Part shown: positions 8,660 through 17,120 of the stretch, piece after piece | How positions within the stretch are numbered: the first letter of the stretch is position 1 | Layout of the letters: the number at the start of each line of letters is the position of its first letter | Assembly: GCF_010119225.1 (NCBI RefSeq) | Contig: NZ_WNKF01000014.1 | Coordinates: forward strand, 62,001 to 126,000 | DNA: 64,000 bases | Source: Cyclobacterium roseum | GTDB taxonomy: Bacteria; Bacteroidota; Bacteroidia; Cytophagales; Cyclobacteriaceae | Direction of reading: 5' to 3' | Position numbers and translations under genes: made by a program | The notes under the pieces: generated by a model | Databases searched by the model: none | The model's input: the letters and a program-made list of their open reading frames with translations, nothing else | What the model was told of the DNA's origin: nothing

Positions 8660-10132
8660 ATGAAAAAAGCAAACAGAAGAGGATTTTTCAAGAAAACAGG
8701 GATAGGCCTACTTTCCCTGATGGCCATTCCAAAACTCCTTGCCCATCCCCTCCATAAATTTCTTAATCTGGTTTCAAGATCAGCTACCGGTGTTTTTTTT
8801 ACCAATGGATTTAAAATGGCTGAGGTAGGACAAGAATCCGCCATGCTCTGGACCCGGCTCTGTGGGCAGGAATTTCCCCAGCCGGTACGTCATCAGCGGG
8901 AGGAAAAGGTATTCCGTCACCCCATAGATTTTGATGAGGAGCAGCCGGTAGCTGAAATGGATGGAGCGGTAATGGGTTCCCCGGGGCGGGTCAGGGCAAA
9001 GGTAAGCACCAAAAGTGGTCGATCGGTTTATATTTCTTCCTGGCAGACGGCGGAGTCGGCAGCTGATTTTACCGTAAAAATTCCCGTAAAGGGTCTTGAG
9101 CCAAATACCGCCTATCAGGTGGAATGGGAGGCGAAACCATTGGAGACCGAAACCATCAGGAAAGAAAGCGGCAGTTTTCGTACCCCGGCTTCCGAAACAG
9201 ATCCGGTGCCGGTATTTTTCACCACCTCTACTTGCCAGTATTTCTGGAGTTTCGATGATGAGCGCAGGGGATTTCAAACGTATGATAGCATGCGAAGGTT
9301 AGCACCTGATTTTTTTATCCATACCGGAGATTACATCTATTACGATAAGCCCGGACCGCTGGCCAAAAACCTGGAAAAGGCCCGGCATAAATGGCATGCC
9401 ATGGACGGATGGCTCTCCTTACGGGATTTCTACAAGGAAGTGCCGGTATATATGGTCAAGGACGACCACGACCTGCTCAAGGACGACATGTACCGGGGCA
9501 AGGGACCTTATGGAGAGTTGACCTTTGACGATGGACTGAAACTATGGTACGAAAACGTGCCCATAGAAGGTAAGCCTTACCGAACCCTTCGCTGGGGCAA
9601 AGACCTGCAGGTATGGCTGGTCGAGGGAAGGGAATACCGCTCGGAAAACACCATGGAAGACGGCCCGGGGAAGACCATTTGGGGAGAAGAGCAGAAGGAA
9701 TGGTTTCAGGAAAGTGTAAAAGCCTCGGATGCCACCTTTAAGATCCTGTTTACCGCTACCCCGGTAGTGGGCCCTGACCGGGAAAAGAAAAGTGACAATC
9801 ATGCCAATACTAGTTTTCAGCACGAGGGAGAATGGTTAAGGAGCTTTCTTTCGAGTCAACCCAATATGTATGTAGTCAATGGGGACCGTCACTGGCAATA
9901 TGTTTCAAAGGATACCGAAACTGGCCTGATGGAATTTGGATCGGGTCCCGTAAGCGACTACCATTCCCAGGGCTGGAAAGAAGGAGACGTGCGTCCGGAG
10001 CATCGGTTTTTGCGGCTCAAAGGAGGATTTTTAAGCATTCGGGTAGCTCGCGATTCCGGAAAACCTGAAATTCTGTTTGAACACCGGGATGTACTGGGAG
10101 CCGTGGTGCATTCGGAGATGTTTGAGGGATAA
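8660..10132 (+). CDS. PhoD-like alkaline phosphatase, Tat-exported
   Basis: Metallophosphatase of the alkaline phosphatase D family, about 490 residues from the ATG at 8660. That start is chosen because it places a twin-arginine signal right at the N-terminus (ANRRGFFKKTGIGLL); an upstream in-frame start would add 29 unrelated residues. An Ig-like N-terminal domain (AMLWTRLCG) precedes the catalytic domain, whose metal-site motifs include FFTTSTCQYFW, HTGDYIYYD, VKDDHDLLKDD and NGDRHWQY. Probable role: release of phosphate from periplasmic phosphoesters. The setting among sulfatases suggests a substrate carrying both phosphate and sulfate, or recruitment of the fold as another esterase (inference). 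Confidence 0.9.
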   Translation: MKKANRRGFFKKTGIGLLSLMAIPKLLAHPLHKFLNLVSRSATGVFFTNGFKMAEVGQESAMLWTRLCGQEFPQPVRHQREEKVFRHPIDFDEEQPVAEMDGAVMGSPGRVRAKVSTKSGRSVYISSWQTAESAADFTVKIPVKGLEPNTAYQVEWEAKPLETETIRKESGSFRTPASETDPVPVFFTTSTCQYFWSFDDERRGFQTYDSMRRLAPDFFIHTGDYIYYDKPGPLAKNLEKARHKWHAMDGWLSLRDFYKEVPVYMVKDDHDLLKDDMYRGKGPYGELTFDDGLKLWYENVPIEGKPYRTLRWGKDLQVWLVEGREYRSENTMEDGPGKTIWGEEQKEWFQESVKASDATFKILFTATPVVGPDREKKSDNHANTSFQHEGEWLRSFLSSQPNMYVVNGDRHWQYVSKDTETGLMEFGSGPVSDYHSQGWKEGDVRPEHRFLRLKGGFLSIRVARDSGKPEILFEHRDVLGAVVHSEMFEG

Positions 10133-10233
10133 TTACGGGAAATTCTAAAATCCCGGATGAAGTTTTACCTAAAGCTGGAAAATATGGTAAATTTTTGCTT
10201 AATTTAATCTCGTTAGCTATGATAATGGATTAA

Positions 10234-10629
10234 GTGAGAAAGCATTCCCTACGTAAAGAATCCGAAATAGACCAGACGGTTTATGAAGCGATCAACGAAG
10301 TCAGGCAGCGCGAAAGTGTAGATTTGCCAGCCATCACACCTGAAATGGCTTCTACGGCTGATGCGTTAAGAGAACTTATCCGGATGGAAAGGTCGGTAGA
10401 ACTAGCATACGAAGGATTCCGATTGTTTGACATCCGTAGGTGGCAGCTGGCAGAACAGGTCATGCCGGGTGTGCCCATGGGCCGGTATTATGAAGAAGAT
10501 GGGGAATGGAAACAAATACGGTTAGATGGATTTGACCGTTCCTTTGATCCAGCCAGGGATTACCTTTGGCCCATTCCTCAGCGAGAGCGGGAACTGAATA
10601 CCAATCTGACACAAAATGCAGGCTATTGA
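10234..10629 (+). pseudogene. 3' remnant of a SusD/RagB gene
   Basis: About 130 codons that match only the C-terminal end of SusD proteins: AINEVRQRESVDLPAIT, then ELIRMERSVELAYEGFRLFDIRRWQ interrupted only by normal variation, then DYLWPIPQRE and a final NAGY. The first ~400 residues, including signal peptide and lipobox, are missing, and the frame opens with a GTG that has no ribosome-binding site. Frame and stop are still intact, so the loss is probably recent. It implies that a second susC/susD pair, or at least its susD, was deleted from between the phosphatase and sulfatase 2. Confidence 0.85.
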
Positions 10630-10632
10630 TTT

Positions 10633-10667
10633 AAAAATCCCTCCGGCTTTTTTCGGAGGGATTTTTT
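10633..10667 (+). terminator. Intrinsic terminator after the SusD remnant
   Basis: Textbook hairpin: AAAAATCCCTCCG (10633-10645), an eight-base loop, then CGGAGGGATTTTTT (10654-10667). The T-run is part of the right arm. It starts immediately after the remnant's stop codon, so it is the original terminator of the deleted susD transcript. Confidence 0.88.
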
Positions 10668-10705
10668 GTCTTTTTTGCAATTCACAATCCCTAAATAATA
10701 AATCC

Positions 10706-12151
10706 ATGATCAAAAAAAAATTACTAGTTGGGCTGCTCCTGATGGGTTGTTTTTCCACCTTTGCACAGTCCAGCGAAAAACCCAACATCCTCTTTATCAT
10801 CTCCGATGATCTGACCACTACGGCTGTTTCTTCCTATGAAAACAGTGCGGGATATACGCCCAATATTGACCGGCTAGCCAGCGAAGGGACCCGCTATACC
10901 CAGGCATATTGTCAATATCCGGTTTGCGGGCCCTCGCGCGCTTCCATGATGTCGGGATACTATCCGCATGCGACCGGCACTTTCGGTTACGTCAGTGGCC
11001 GGGAAAATATTGGCCCGGACAAGAAGATGTGGCCTCAACTTTTCAAGGAAAACGGCTGGCACACCGCCCGGGTAAGCAAAATTTTTCACATGGGAGTGCC
11101 GGGCGATATCGAAAAGGGCTCCAACGGTACGGATGACGAAGCTTCGTGGAACGAAAGGTATAATAGTCAGGGGCCGGAATGGACTGCCGAGGGGGAGGCT
11201 GAACTGGTTCAAAACAACCCCTATGGCTTATTGCCTAGAAAAGGTGGAAACGTGATGACCATTGTCAAGGCCGATGGAGATGACCTGGTCCATTCCGATG
11301 GGAAAACCGCGCAAAAAGCGTCCGAACTGATACGGAAATTCAAAGACGAGCCCTTTTTTCTGGCCGTAGGCCTGGTGCGGCCCCATGTACCCTTTGTGGC
11401 ACCCAGAAATTATTTTGAGCGGTATCCTTATGAGCAGGTAGTGCTTCCACCAAAGGTGCTGGGTGATTGGGATGATATTCCCGAGAAGGGGATAAATTAC
11501 GTTACCACCCTGAATGCGAAAATGACGGAAGAGCAACAGAAAAAAGCCATTGGAGCTTACTATGCTTCCGTCACCTATATGGACGCACAGGTAGGTAAAA
11601 TACTACAAACCCTGGAAGAAGAAGGCCTGGAGAAGAACACGATCGTGATCTTTACTTCCGACCATGGGTTTCACCTGGGGGAACATGATTTTTGGATGAA
11701 AGTCAGTTTAAAAGAAGAGTCTTCCCGGGTTCCCTTGATTGTCAAAGTTCCCGGGAAAGAAGCGCAGGTCTGTCATTCCTTCGTCGAACTGATTGATCTG
11801 TATCCGACCATAGCCGAACTTGCGGATATAGAAACGGAGGACGAAATTCAGGGTATTAGTTTCGCCCCAACCTTGGATGATCCAAGCTATCATACAAGGG
11901 ATTTTGCTTTCTCCGTCAATGTTTGGAGGGGCACCCATACCTTTCTGATCCGAAATGAAAAATGGGCCTTTATCCAATACGGAGAAGAAGGGGAGGATGG
12001 AATGGAGCTGTTTGATATGGAACAGGACCCCAAGCAGTACACCAATCTGGCTCAGCTTCCCGCCTACCAGAAAACGGTGGAGCGCATGCAGGACATCCTC
12101 CGCCAAAAACTGCAGGAGATCCGGGAAAACGACCTGCCGGAAAGAGGCTAA
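10706..12151 (+). CDS. Sulfatase 2 (iduronate-2-sulfatase-like)
   Basis: Type I sulfatase of about 481 residues from the ATG at 10706; the longer open frame runs back through the preceding terminator and is discarded. A signal peptide (KKKLLVGLLLMGCFSTFAQ) may be cleaved by signal peptidase I after AQ or used as a lipobox at C15. Metal ligands D34-D35 (ISDDL), formylglycine cysteine C74 in CGPSRASMMSG, and SDHGFHLGEHDFWMK near the C-terminal part match the iduronate-2-sulfatase branch rather than arylsulfatases. It ends 145 bases before sulfatase 3 on the same strand. Confidence 0.92.
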   Translation: MIKKKLLVGLLLMGCFSTFAQSSEKPNILFIISDDLTTTAVSSYENSAGYTPNIDRLASEGTRYTQAYCQYPVCGPSRASMMSGYYPHATGTFGYVSGRENIGPDKKMWPQLFKENGWHTARVSKIFHMGVPGDIEKGSNGTDDEASWNERYNSQGPEWTAEGEAELVQNNPYGLLPRKGGNVMTIVKADGDDLVHSDGKTAQKASELIRKFKDEPFFLAVGLVRPHVPFVAPRNYFERYPYEQVVLPPKVLGDWDDIPEKGINYVTTLNAKMTEEQQKKAIGAYYASVTYMDAQVGKILQTLEEEGLEKNTIVIFTSDHGFHLGEHDFWMKVSLKEESSRVPLIVKVPGKEAQVCHSFVELIDLYPTIAELADIETEDEIQGISFAPTLDDPSYHTRDFAFSVNVWRGTHTFLIRNEKWAFIQYGEEGEDGMELFDMEQDPKQYTNLAQLPAYQKTVERMQDILRQKLQEIRENDLPERG

Positions 12152-12296
12152 AAAAAACATAAAATGGATTTTGTTAAATGATAGATTACCTGTAGTTTAT
12201 ACTGAGTTGACTCAATGGTATTTTATCACATACTGGTCCCTTACATCTGCCTGGACAAGCTGAAAAAAACCACTATCTTGACCTGAAACAAATGAT

Positions 12297-13745
12297 ATGT
12301 TAGGAATTTACAAACCAAAAAAAAGAATATCCAGCATGCTATACGGGCTGATGTTAGCCTTGGTAATGCTGTCTGGCCGGATAGCAGGTGCCTTGCCGGA
12401 AAGTGTTGGTGTCGCTACTGACCCGCCTCCAAATATACTGATCATCACGGTTGACAACGTTGGGTACGGAGATCTCAAACCCTTTAACGATGCTTCTACC
12501 ATAATCACCCCAAATCTGAATTTGTTGGCGAGCCAGGGGGCACTGTTGACGAACTTTTACACGGCTTCTCCTACCTGTACGGCTTCACGGGCGGCATTGC
12601 TTACCGGAAGGATTCCCCAACGAAACAAGCTGTCCGAACAGTTGGTAGGCCTTGAAGGCAATTATGGTATTGGCCTTTCACACTCGGAAATCATTTTACC
12701 TCAACTGGTGAAAAAAAGTCCGCACGGCTATGCAACTGCTGCTTTTGGAAAATGGAACATTGGTTTTGCCCCCGGGTCCAGGCCTACCGAACGAGGGTTT
12801 GATGAATTTCTGGGCATTGCCTCCGGAAACGCCGATCATTTTACTCATGTATATGCCGGTCGCAAAGACCTGTACCACAATACCACCGCCATCAACCGGC
12901 ATGGGGAATACAGCACGGATTTGTTCGCCAATGCCGCCATGGAGTTTATCACAGAAAAATCTTCCCAGGAAACCCCCTGGATGGTTTACCTTCCGTTCGA
13001 TGCGCCCCACCATCCGGGAGACAGGAACGTTGATCCCGGCGAGCCTAATAGTTGGAAAGCACCGGAAGATGCTTTTGAGCCCTATGATTTTGGTCCTGAG
13101 GTAAAGGATCCCAAAAAAAGATTTCAGGCTGTGGTCACTGCCATTGATAGGGCGATCGGCAGGCTAATGGAGCGTTTGGATGAATTGGGTATTTCGGACA
13201 ACACGTTCGTGTTTTTCTACTCAGACAATGGAGCCTTTTACCCTTACCTGGATATTCAATCCAATGCGCCATTTAATGGTGCAGGGGTCACGCTTTGGGA
13301 AGGAGGGATCCACGTCCCTGCCCTGGCAAAGTGGCCGGGAAAAATCAAGGCGAACTCCATCATAAGCACCCGTCTCTGGTCACCGGACCTTTTTGTTGGG
13401 GTGGCAGACCTTGCAGCAGCAGAACTGCCTCAGGATCGGTTTATTGATGGCAAAAACCCCATTCCGGTACTTACAGGCCAGACCATTCATTCGCCCCATG
13501 CTTCCTTATTCTTTAAATACCGATCCCATGAAGCACTGATATGGGGGGATTATAAGATTTTAAGGGAGAAGCCCGAAGATCCGTGGATGTTGTTTAACCT
13601 CAGAGAAGATCAGGCCGAGACGAAGAATTTAGCTGAATCACATCCCGATTTGGTTCGAAAAATGGAGGAACCCTATCGGCTGACAGAAGCGGAAATTAAC
13701 AGCTATTTGGAAAGAGAGCAAAAGAAACGTAATTTTCAACGCTAA
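12297..13745 (+). CDS. Sulfatase 3, divergent active site
   Basis: Sulfatase-fold protein of 482 residues with an N-terminal hydrophobic signal (MLYGLMLALVMLSG). The formylglycine cysteine C94 and R98 (CTASRAALLTGR), K152, H238 and D310-N311 (YSDNG) are present. Three positions that are normally conserved differ from its neighbours. The second metal-binding Asp is N54 (TVDNVGYGD), the His of GKWHxG is N154 (FGKWNIG), and the Lys of the FRGxKGxxYEGG region is G330 (FNGAGVTLWEGG). The protein is otherwise full length and unbroken. It may have altered ester specificity, low activity, or a binding role. The gene stops 17 bases before sulfatase 4, so the two are probably co-transcribed. Confidence 0.88.
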   Translation: MLGIYKPKKRISSMLYGLMLALVMLSGRIAGALPESVGVATDPPPNILIITVDNVGYGDLKPFNDASTIITPNLNLLASQGALLTNFYTASPTCTASRAALLTGRIPQRNKLSEQLVGLEGNYGIGLSHSEIILPQLVKKSPHGYATAAFGKWNIGFAPGSRPTERGFDEFLGIASGNADHFTHVYAGRKDLYHNTTAINRHGEYSTDLFANAAMEFITEKSSQETPWMVYLPFDAPHHPGDRNVDPGEPNSWKAPEDAFEPYDFGPEVKDPKKRFQAVVTAIDRAIGRLMERLDELGISDNTFVFFYSDNGAFYPYLDIQSNAPFNGAGVTLWEGGIHVPALAKWPGKIKANSIISTRLWSPDLFVGVADLAAAELPQDRFIDGKNPIPVLTGQTIHSPHASLFFKYRSHEALIWGDYKILREKPEDPWMLFNLREDQAETKNLAESHPDLVRKMEEPYRLTEAEINSYLEREQKKRNFQR

Positions 13746-13761
13746 AAAAGATACGCATTTG

Positions 13762-15291
13762 ATGAAGAAAATCACCCAAAACCTAAGCTATTTATTCCTG
13801 ATATTTGTCCTCCCCATTTTGATTTCCTGCCAACCAGAAAGCCAGGAGCAAACCAATTCTGATATGCCCAATGTGGTTTTACTTTTGGGGGACGACCATG
13901 GCTGGGATGAAACCGGATATAACGGACACCCTTATCTCCACACGCCCGTGCTGGACGAAATGGCGGCCACAGGACTGCGAATGGATCGTTTTTATTCCGC
14001 CTCTCCGGTTTGCTCGCCTACCCGGGGAAGCATCATTACCGGAAGGCATCCCAATCGATACGGTACCTTCACTCCGGGATATTCCATCCGACCGGAAGAA
14101 ATCAGCATTGCCAGCCTGATGAAAAATAGGGGCTATGCCACGGCTCATTACGGGAAATGGCATTTGGGTCCAGTAAAATCCGAATCTCCTACCAATCCCG
14201 CAGCCTTTGGCTTTGAAGAATACCTGTCCCACGACAATTTCTTTGAAATGGACCCGCCGCTTTCGGTCAATGGGGCAGAGCCCGTCATCTTTGAGGGGGA
14301 GAGTTCTGAAATCCTGATCCGTGAAGCCCGGAAGTTTATGGATAAAGCCATGGAAGAAGACAAGCCGTTCTTTGTGGTTATTTGGTACGGCTCTCCCCAC
14401 GAGCCGTATAGTGGTTTGCCCGAGGACCTGGCCCTGTACGAGGACCTTCCGGAGGATTTTGGAGACCGCATGGTTTCGTTGACATCCAACGAAACGGGAT
14501 CCCGGGTAGAACGCCTGCAACGGGAAGTGCTCCAGGAGCGTTTTGCCGAAATTACGGCTATGGACCGTTCCATTGGGCAATTGAGGGATTACCTGGAAGA
14601 AAAGGGCCAACGAGAAAATACCCTGCTTTGGTATTTTGGGGACAATGGTACCCCACAGGAGGGAAATGCCACCGTGCCCTTCCGGGGGCAGAAGGGAAAT
14701 ATCTATGAGGGGGGGATCCGGGTACCTGCGGTACTGGAATGGCCCGCTAAAATCAATCAGCCCATGATCAATGATACCCATGCGGTTTCTTCTGATGTAA
14801 TGCCGACTTTATTGGATATTGTTGGAGGGGACTTGCCTGAGCGACCCATAGATGGTATCAGTTTATTGCCCATGTTGGAAAACAGGATGCATCAACGACC
14901 CGAACCCATCGGATTCTGGAACGGCCGACCCAGAAATGGGGGAGAGGGCTTGGAGGACTATATCGATCCGGAGCTTCAGAAAGGGACCACCCCCCTGGTC
15001 AAGCTGATGAATGGCATTGCCACCAGAAATTTCAGAAATTACCATCAAAGGGATATTCAGGAGGAAGACTTTTCAGGCCCCAGAGCTTTGCTGGACAACC
15101 AATACAAGCTGGTGATTCACGGGGGAACAGGAGAGGATGCCGAAAGGGAACTGTTTGATATCCATTCCGATCCAGCCGAAGAAAAGAATTTGATTGACAG
15201 CCAGACGGAAGTTGCGGAGAATATGGAAGAACAACTCAGGGCCTGGCAACAATCGGTATTGGAAAGTCTGACCGAAGCCGATTACCAATGA
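13762..15291 (+). CDS. Sulfatase 4 (arylsulfatase-type, lipoprotein)
   Basis: Type I sulfatase, 509 residues from the ATG at 13762 (a TTG lies one codon upstream). The lipobox PILISC gives an acylated cysteine at residue 23. Consensus residues are intact: D44-D45 (GDDHGWDE), formylglycine cysteine C84 in CSPTRGSIITGRH, GKWHLG, GDNG and the active-site lysine in FRGQKGNIYEGG. It is the last gene of the sulfatase run and is followed at once by the REP-like palindromes of the transposase segment. Confidence 0.94.
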   Translation: MKKITQNLSYLFLIFVLPILISCQPESQEQTNSDMPNVVLLLGDDHGWDETGYNGHPYLHTPVLDEMAATGLRMDRFYSASPVCSPTRGSIITGRHPNRYGTFTPGYSIRPEEISIASLMKNRGYATAHYGKWHLGPVKSESPTNPAAFGFEEYLSHDNFFEMDPPLSVNGAEPVIFEGESSEILIREARKFMDKAMEEDKPFFVVIWYGSPHEPYSGLPEDLALYEDLPEDFGDRMVSLTSNETGSRVERLQREVLQERFAEITAMDRSIGQLRDYLEEKGQRENTLLWYFGDNGTPQEGNATVPFRGQKGNIYEGGIRVPAVLEWPAKINQPMINDTHAVSSDVMPTLLDIVGGDLPERPIDGISLLPMLENRMHQRPEPIGFWNGRPRNGGEGLEDYIDPELQKGTTPLVKLMNGIATRNFRNYHQRDIQEEDFSGPRALLDNQYKLVIHGGTGEDAERELFDIHSDPAEEKNLIDSQTEVAENMEEQLRAWQQSVLESLTEADYQ

Positions 15292-15300
15292 TTCATCGAG

Positions 15301-15351
15301 AGCTTTCCCAAAGTAATAGCTTTCCCAAAGTTCCAAAACTTTGGGAAAGCT
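15301..15351. repeat. REP-like palindrome upstream of the transposase (copy A)
   Basis: A perfect 15-bp hairpin: AGCTTTCCCAAAGTT at 15318-15332 and its complement at 15337-15351, with loop CCAA. A further half-site AGCTTTCCCAAAGT lies at 15301-15314. It sits between the sulfatase 4 stop and the transposase start, and shares its core with two more copies inside and behind the transposase gene. Confidence 0.85.
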
Positions 15352-15398
15352 GAAACGTTTAGAAAGCTTAAATCCTATTAATTTAGAACACAATAGAA

Positions 15399-15977
15399 TT
15401 GGAACCCGGCCAGTCCTACCATATTTTTAACCAGGCCAACGGGGCGGAGAACCTTTTCAAAGAGCAGGACAATTATCGGTTTTTTCTACAACAATATTCA
15501 AAATACCTTGGTCAGGTGGTAGATACCTATGCCTATTGCCTGATGCCTAATCATTTTCATTTGTTAGTGGGGGTACGTTCAGAAGAAAGGTTGCGTTTAA
15601 CTTTTCCAAAGTTCCAAACTTTGGAAAAGTTAGTCACCAGGCAATTTGCCAGTTTCTTTAGTTCTTATACCCAATCCTTTAATAAAGTTTACCAAAGAAG
15701 GGGTAGTCTGTTCATCAAAAATTTCAAAAAAACTCCCATCCTCACCGAACAACAATGGCAGGAAGCTTTTCTTTACATTCATTTAAATCCCGTTAAACAT
15801 GGCTTCGTTAAAAATCATCCTTACTGGAAATGGTCGAGTTGGCATGCCTACGAAAATCCTGCACAGCCATGCAGGCTGAACAATGATTATTACTTAAACT
15901 TCTTTGATGGCTGGGAGCATGTAGAAAATAGGATGGAAATGAAAAAAGAATGGTTGATGAATAGGGATTTGGAATGA
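15399..15977 (+). CDS. REP-associated tyrosine transposase (Y1/IS200-like, RAYT)
   Basis: Single-strand DNA transposase of the Y1 HUH family, 192 residues. The metal-binding HUH motif is at H52/H54 (MPNHFHLLVGV), and the probable nucleophile is Y126 in FLYIHLNPVKHGF, with the WSSW element typical of the RAYT group after it. The start appears to be TTG at 15399, because the frame has no in-frame ATG near the family's N-terminus (EPGQSYHIFNQ). The gene is flanked by REP-like palindromes (15318-15351, 15991-16024), and its own coding sequence contains a third (15599-15631), read in frame as about residues 67-78. Such domesticated transposases act on REP elements in trans; this one looks intact. 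Confidence 0.9.
   Translation: MEPGQSYHIFNQANGAENLFKEQDNYRFFLQQYSKYLGQVVDTYAYCLMPNHFHLLVGVRSEERLRLTFPKFQTLEKLVTRQFASFFSSYTQSFNKVYQRRGSLFIKNFKKTPILTEQQWQEAFLYIHLNPVKHGFVKNHPYWKWSSWHAYENPAQPCRLNNDYYLNFFDGWEHVENRMEMKKEWLMNRDLE
15591..15638. repeat. REP-like palindrome inside the transposase gene (copy B)
   Basis: A perfect 15-bp stem, AACTTTTCCAAAGTT (15599-15613) with AACTTTGGAAAAGTT (15617-15631), and a three-base loop. It is preceded by TTGCGTTT and followed by AGTCA, exactly as in copy C downstream of the gene. It encodes RLTFPKFQTLEKLVT without breaking the frame. Confidence 0.85.
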
Positions 15978-15982
15978 AACTC

Positions 15983-16030
15983 TTGCGTTTAACTTTCCCA
16001 AAGTTCTAAAACGTTGGGAAAGTTAGTCAT
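15983..16030. repeat. REP-like palindrome downstream of the transposase (copy C)
   Basis: Stem AACTTTCCCAAAGTT (15991-16005) and AACGTTGGGAAAGTT (16010-16024) with loop CTAA and one mismatch. Flanks TTGCGTTT and AGTCA are shared with copy B inside the gene, so the B and C elements are about 47 bases long and clearly related. Confidence 0.85.
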
Positions 16031-16093
16031 CTAGATTTGAATGACTGCCCTTTTTGAAATATCTTGCTGCTAAATCACCAAACCAAGTAAAAC

Positions 16094-16957
16094 ATGCCCA
16101 ACCCGTGGACAGGTAAAGGAAATCCCTACAGCCGGCAGGAAGTCCGGGATCGCCTTAAAAAAACCATTGATAATAAAAATGCCATCATAGCCGCCGGTGC
16201 TGGAACAGGTATCAGCGCCAAATTTATAGAAAAAGGCGGAGCGGACTTGATCATTATCTACAATTCCGGCCGTTTTCGCATGTCCGGTCACGGGTCTACG
16301 GCTGGCCTGATGGCCTATGGAGATGCCAATGCAGTAGCCATGGAAATCGGTGAATTTGAGGTCTTGCCCGTGGTGGAAGAGGTGCCGGTAATCTGCGGCG
16401 TTCACGGATCGGATCCCCGGCGAAGGATCTGGCACCACTTGCTCAAAGTGAAGGACATGGGCTTTTCGGGAATCAATAATTTCCCCACCCACTGCATCGT
16501 AGATGGAAATTTCCGTCAGATTTTGGAGGAGACCGGAATGAGTTTTGACAAAGAGGTCGAAATGGTGCGTATAGCAGACAAAATGGACCTGTTTTCCATT
16601 GTTTACGTGGCCAAACCGGAAGAGGCGATAAAAATGGCTGAAGCCGGAGCGGATGCCATCATTGCACACGTTGGCACCACCGTCGGGGGTTCTGTTGGGG
16701 TTACCGGTGCTTCCTGCACCATGGAGGAGGCGATTGACAAAACCCGTGAAATAATGGATGCCTGCCAATCAATTAATCCGGACCTTTTTTTCCTAACCCA
16801 TGGCGGCCCGATCAATACGCCGGAGGACGTGCGGCAGGTGCTGGAAGCCACCGATGTACACGGTTTTGTGGGTGCCTCTTCCCTGGAACGTATGGGTGTG
16901 GAACAATCCCTGCTGGATCTTACGCGTTCTTTTAAGCAATTAAGGTTAAAAAAATAG
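16094..16957 (+). CDS. PEP hydrolase-like TIM-barrel protein (PF09370-type)
   Basis: Cytosolic protein of 287 residues with the conserved features of the phosphoenolpyruvate-hydrolase-like TIM-barrel family: AAGAGTGISAKFIEKGGADL, IYNSGRFRMSGHGS, GVHGSDPRR, GFSGINNFPT, AHVGTTVGG and THGGPINTPEDV. Members occur alone, as here, or fused to Tm-1/UPF0261 domains. The biochemical role is poorly defined, so the name is by family only. It has no signal peptide and no close same-strand neighbour (116 bases after the transposase, 517 before the next gene). Confidence 0.85.
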   Translation: MPNPWTGKGNPYSRQEVRDRLKKTIDNKNAIIAAGAGTGISAKFIEKGGADLIIIYNSGRFRMSGHGSTAGLMAYGDANAVAMEIGEFEVLPVVEEVPVICGVHGSDPRRRIWHHLLKVKDMGFSGINNFPTHCIVDGNFRQILEETGMSFDKEVEMVRIADKMDLFSIVYVAKPEEAIKMAEAGADAIIAHVGTTVGGSVGVTGASCTMEEAIDKTREIMDACQSINPDLFFLTHGGPINTPEDVRQVLEATDVHGFVGASSLERMGVEQSLLDLTRSFKQLRLKK

Positions 16958-17058
16958 ACCTACTGAATTTTCAGTGGCATAAAATTGGGTCTGTCTGAGT
17001 AGGACAGGGATAACTCAAGCAACATATGGTGTTTTAAAATAAATGAAAAGACATCTGA

Positions 17059-17104
17059 TTTCACGCAGCGATCGCAGCGAATCCGCAGCGCTCGCCGCGT
17101 GAAA
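17059..17104. repeat. Long GC-rich imperfect hairpin
   Basis: Left arm 17059-17079 (starts TTTCACGCAGCG) pairs with right arm 17084-17104 (ends CGCGTGAAA) over 21 positions with three mismatches and a four-base loop, AATC. It has no T-run and looks like a dispersed palindromic repeat rather than a terminator. Confidence 0.75.
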
Positions 17105-17120
17105 TAGGTGCCTTTCACAT

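Noticed and set aside
15301-16030. A complete IS200/IS605 insertion sequence
   Set aside because: No TnpB partner and no element ends were found. The palindromes and the sequence type fit a domesticated RAYT instead.
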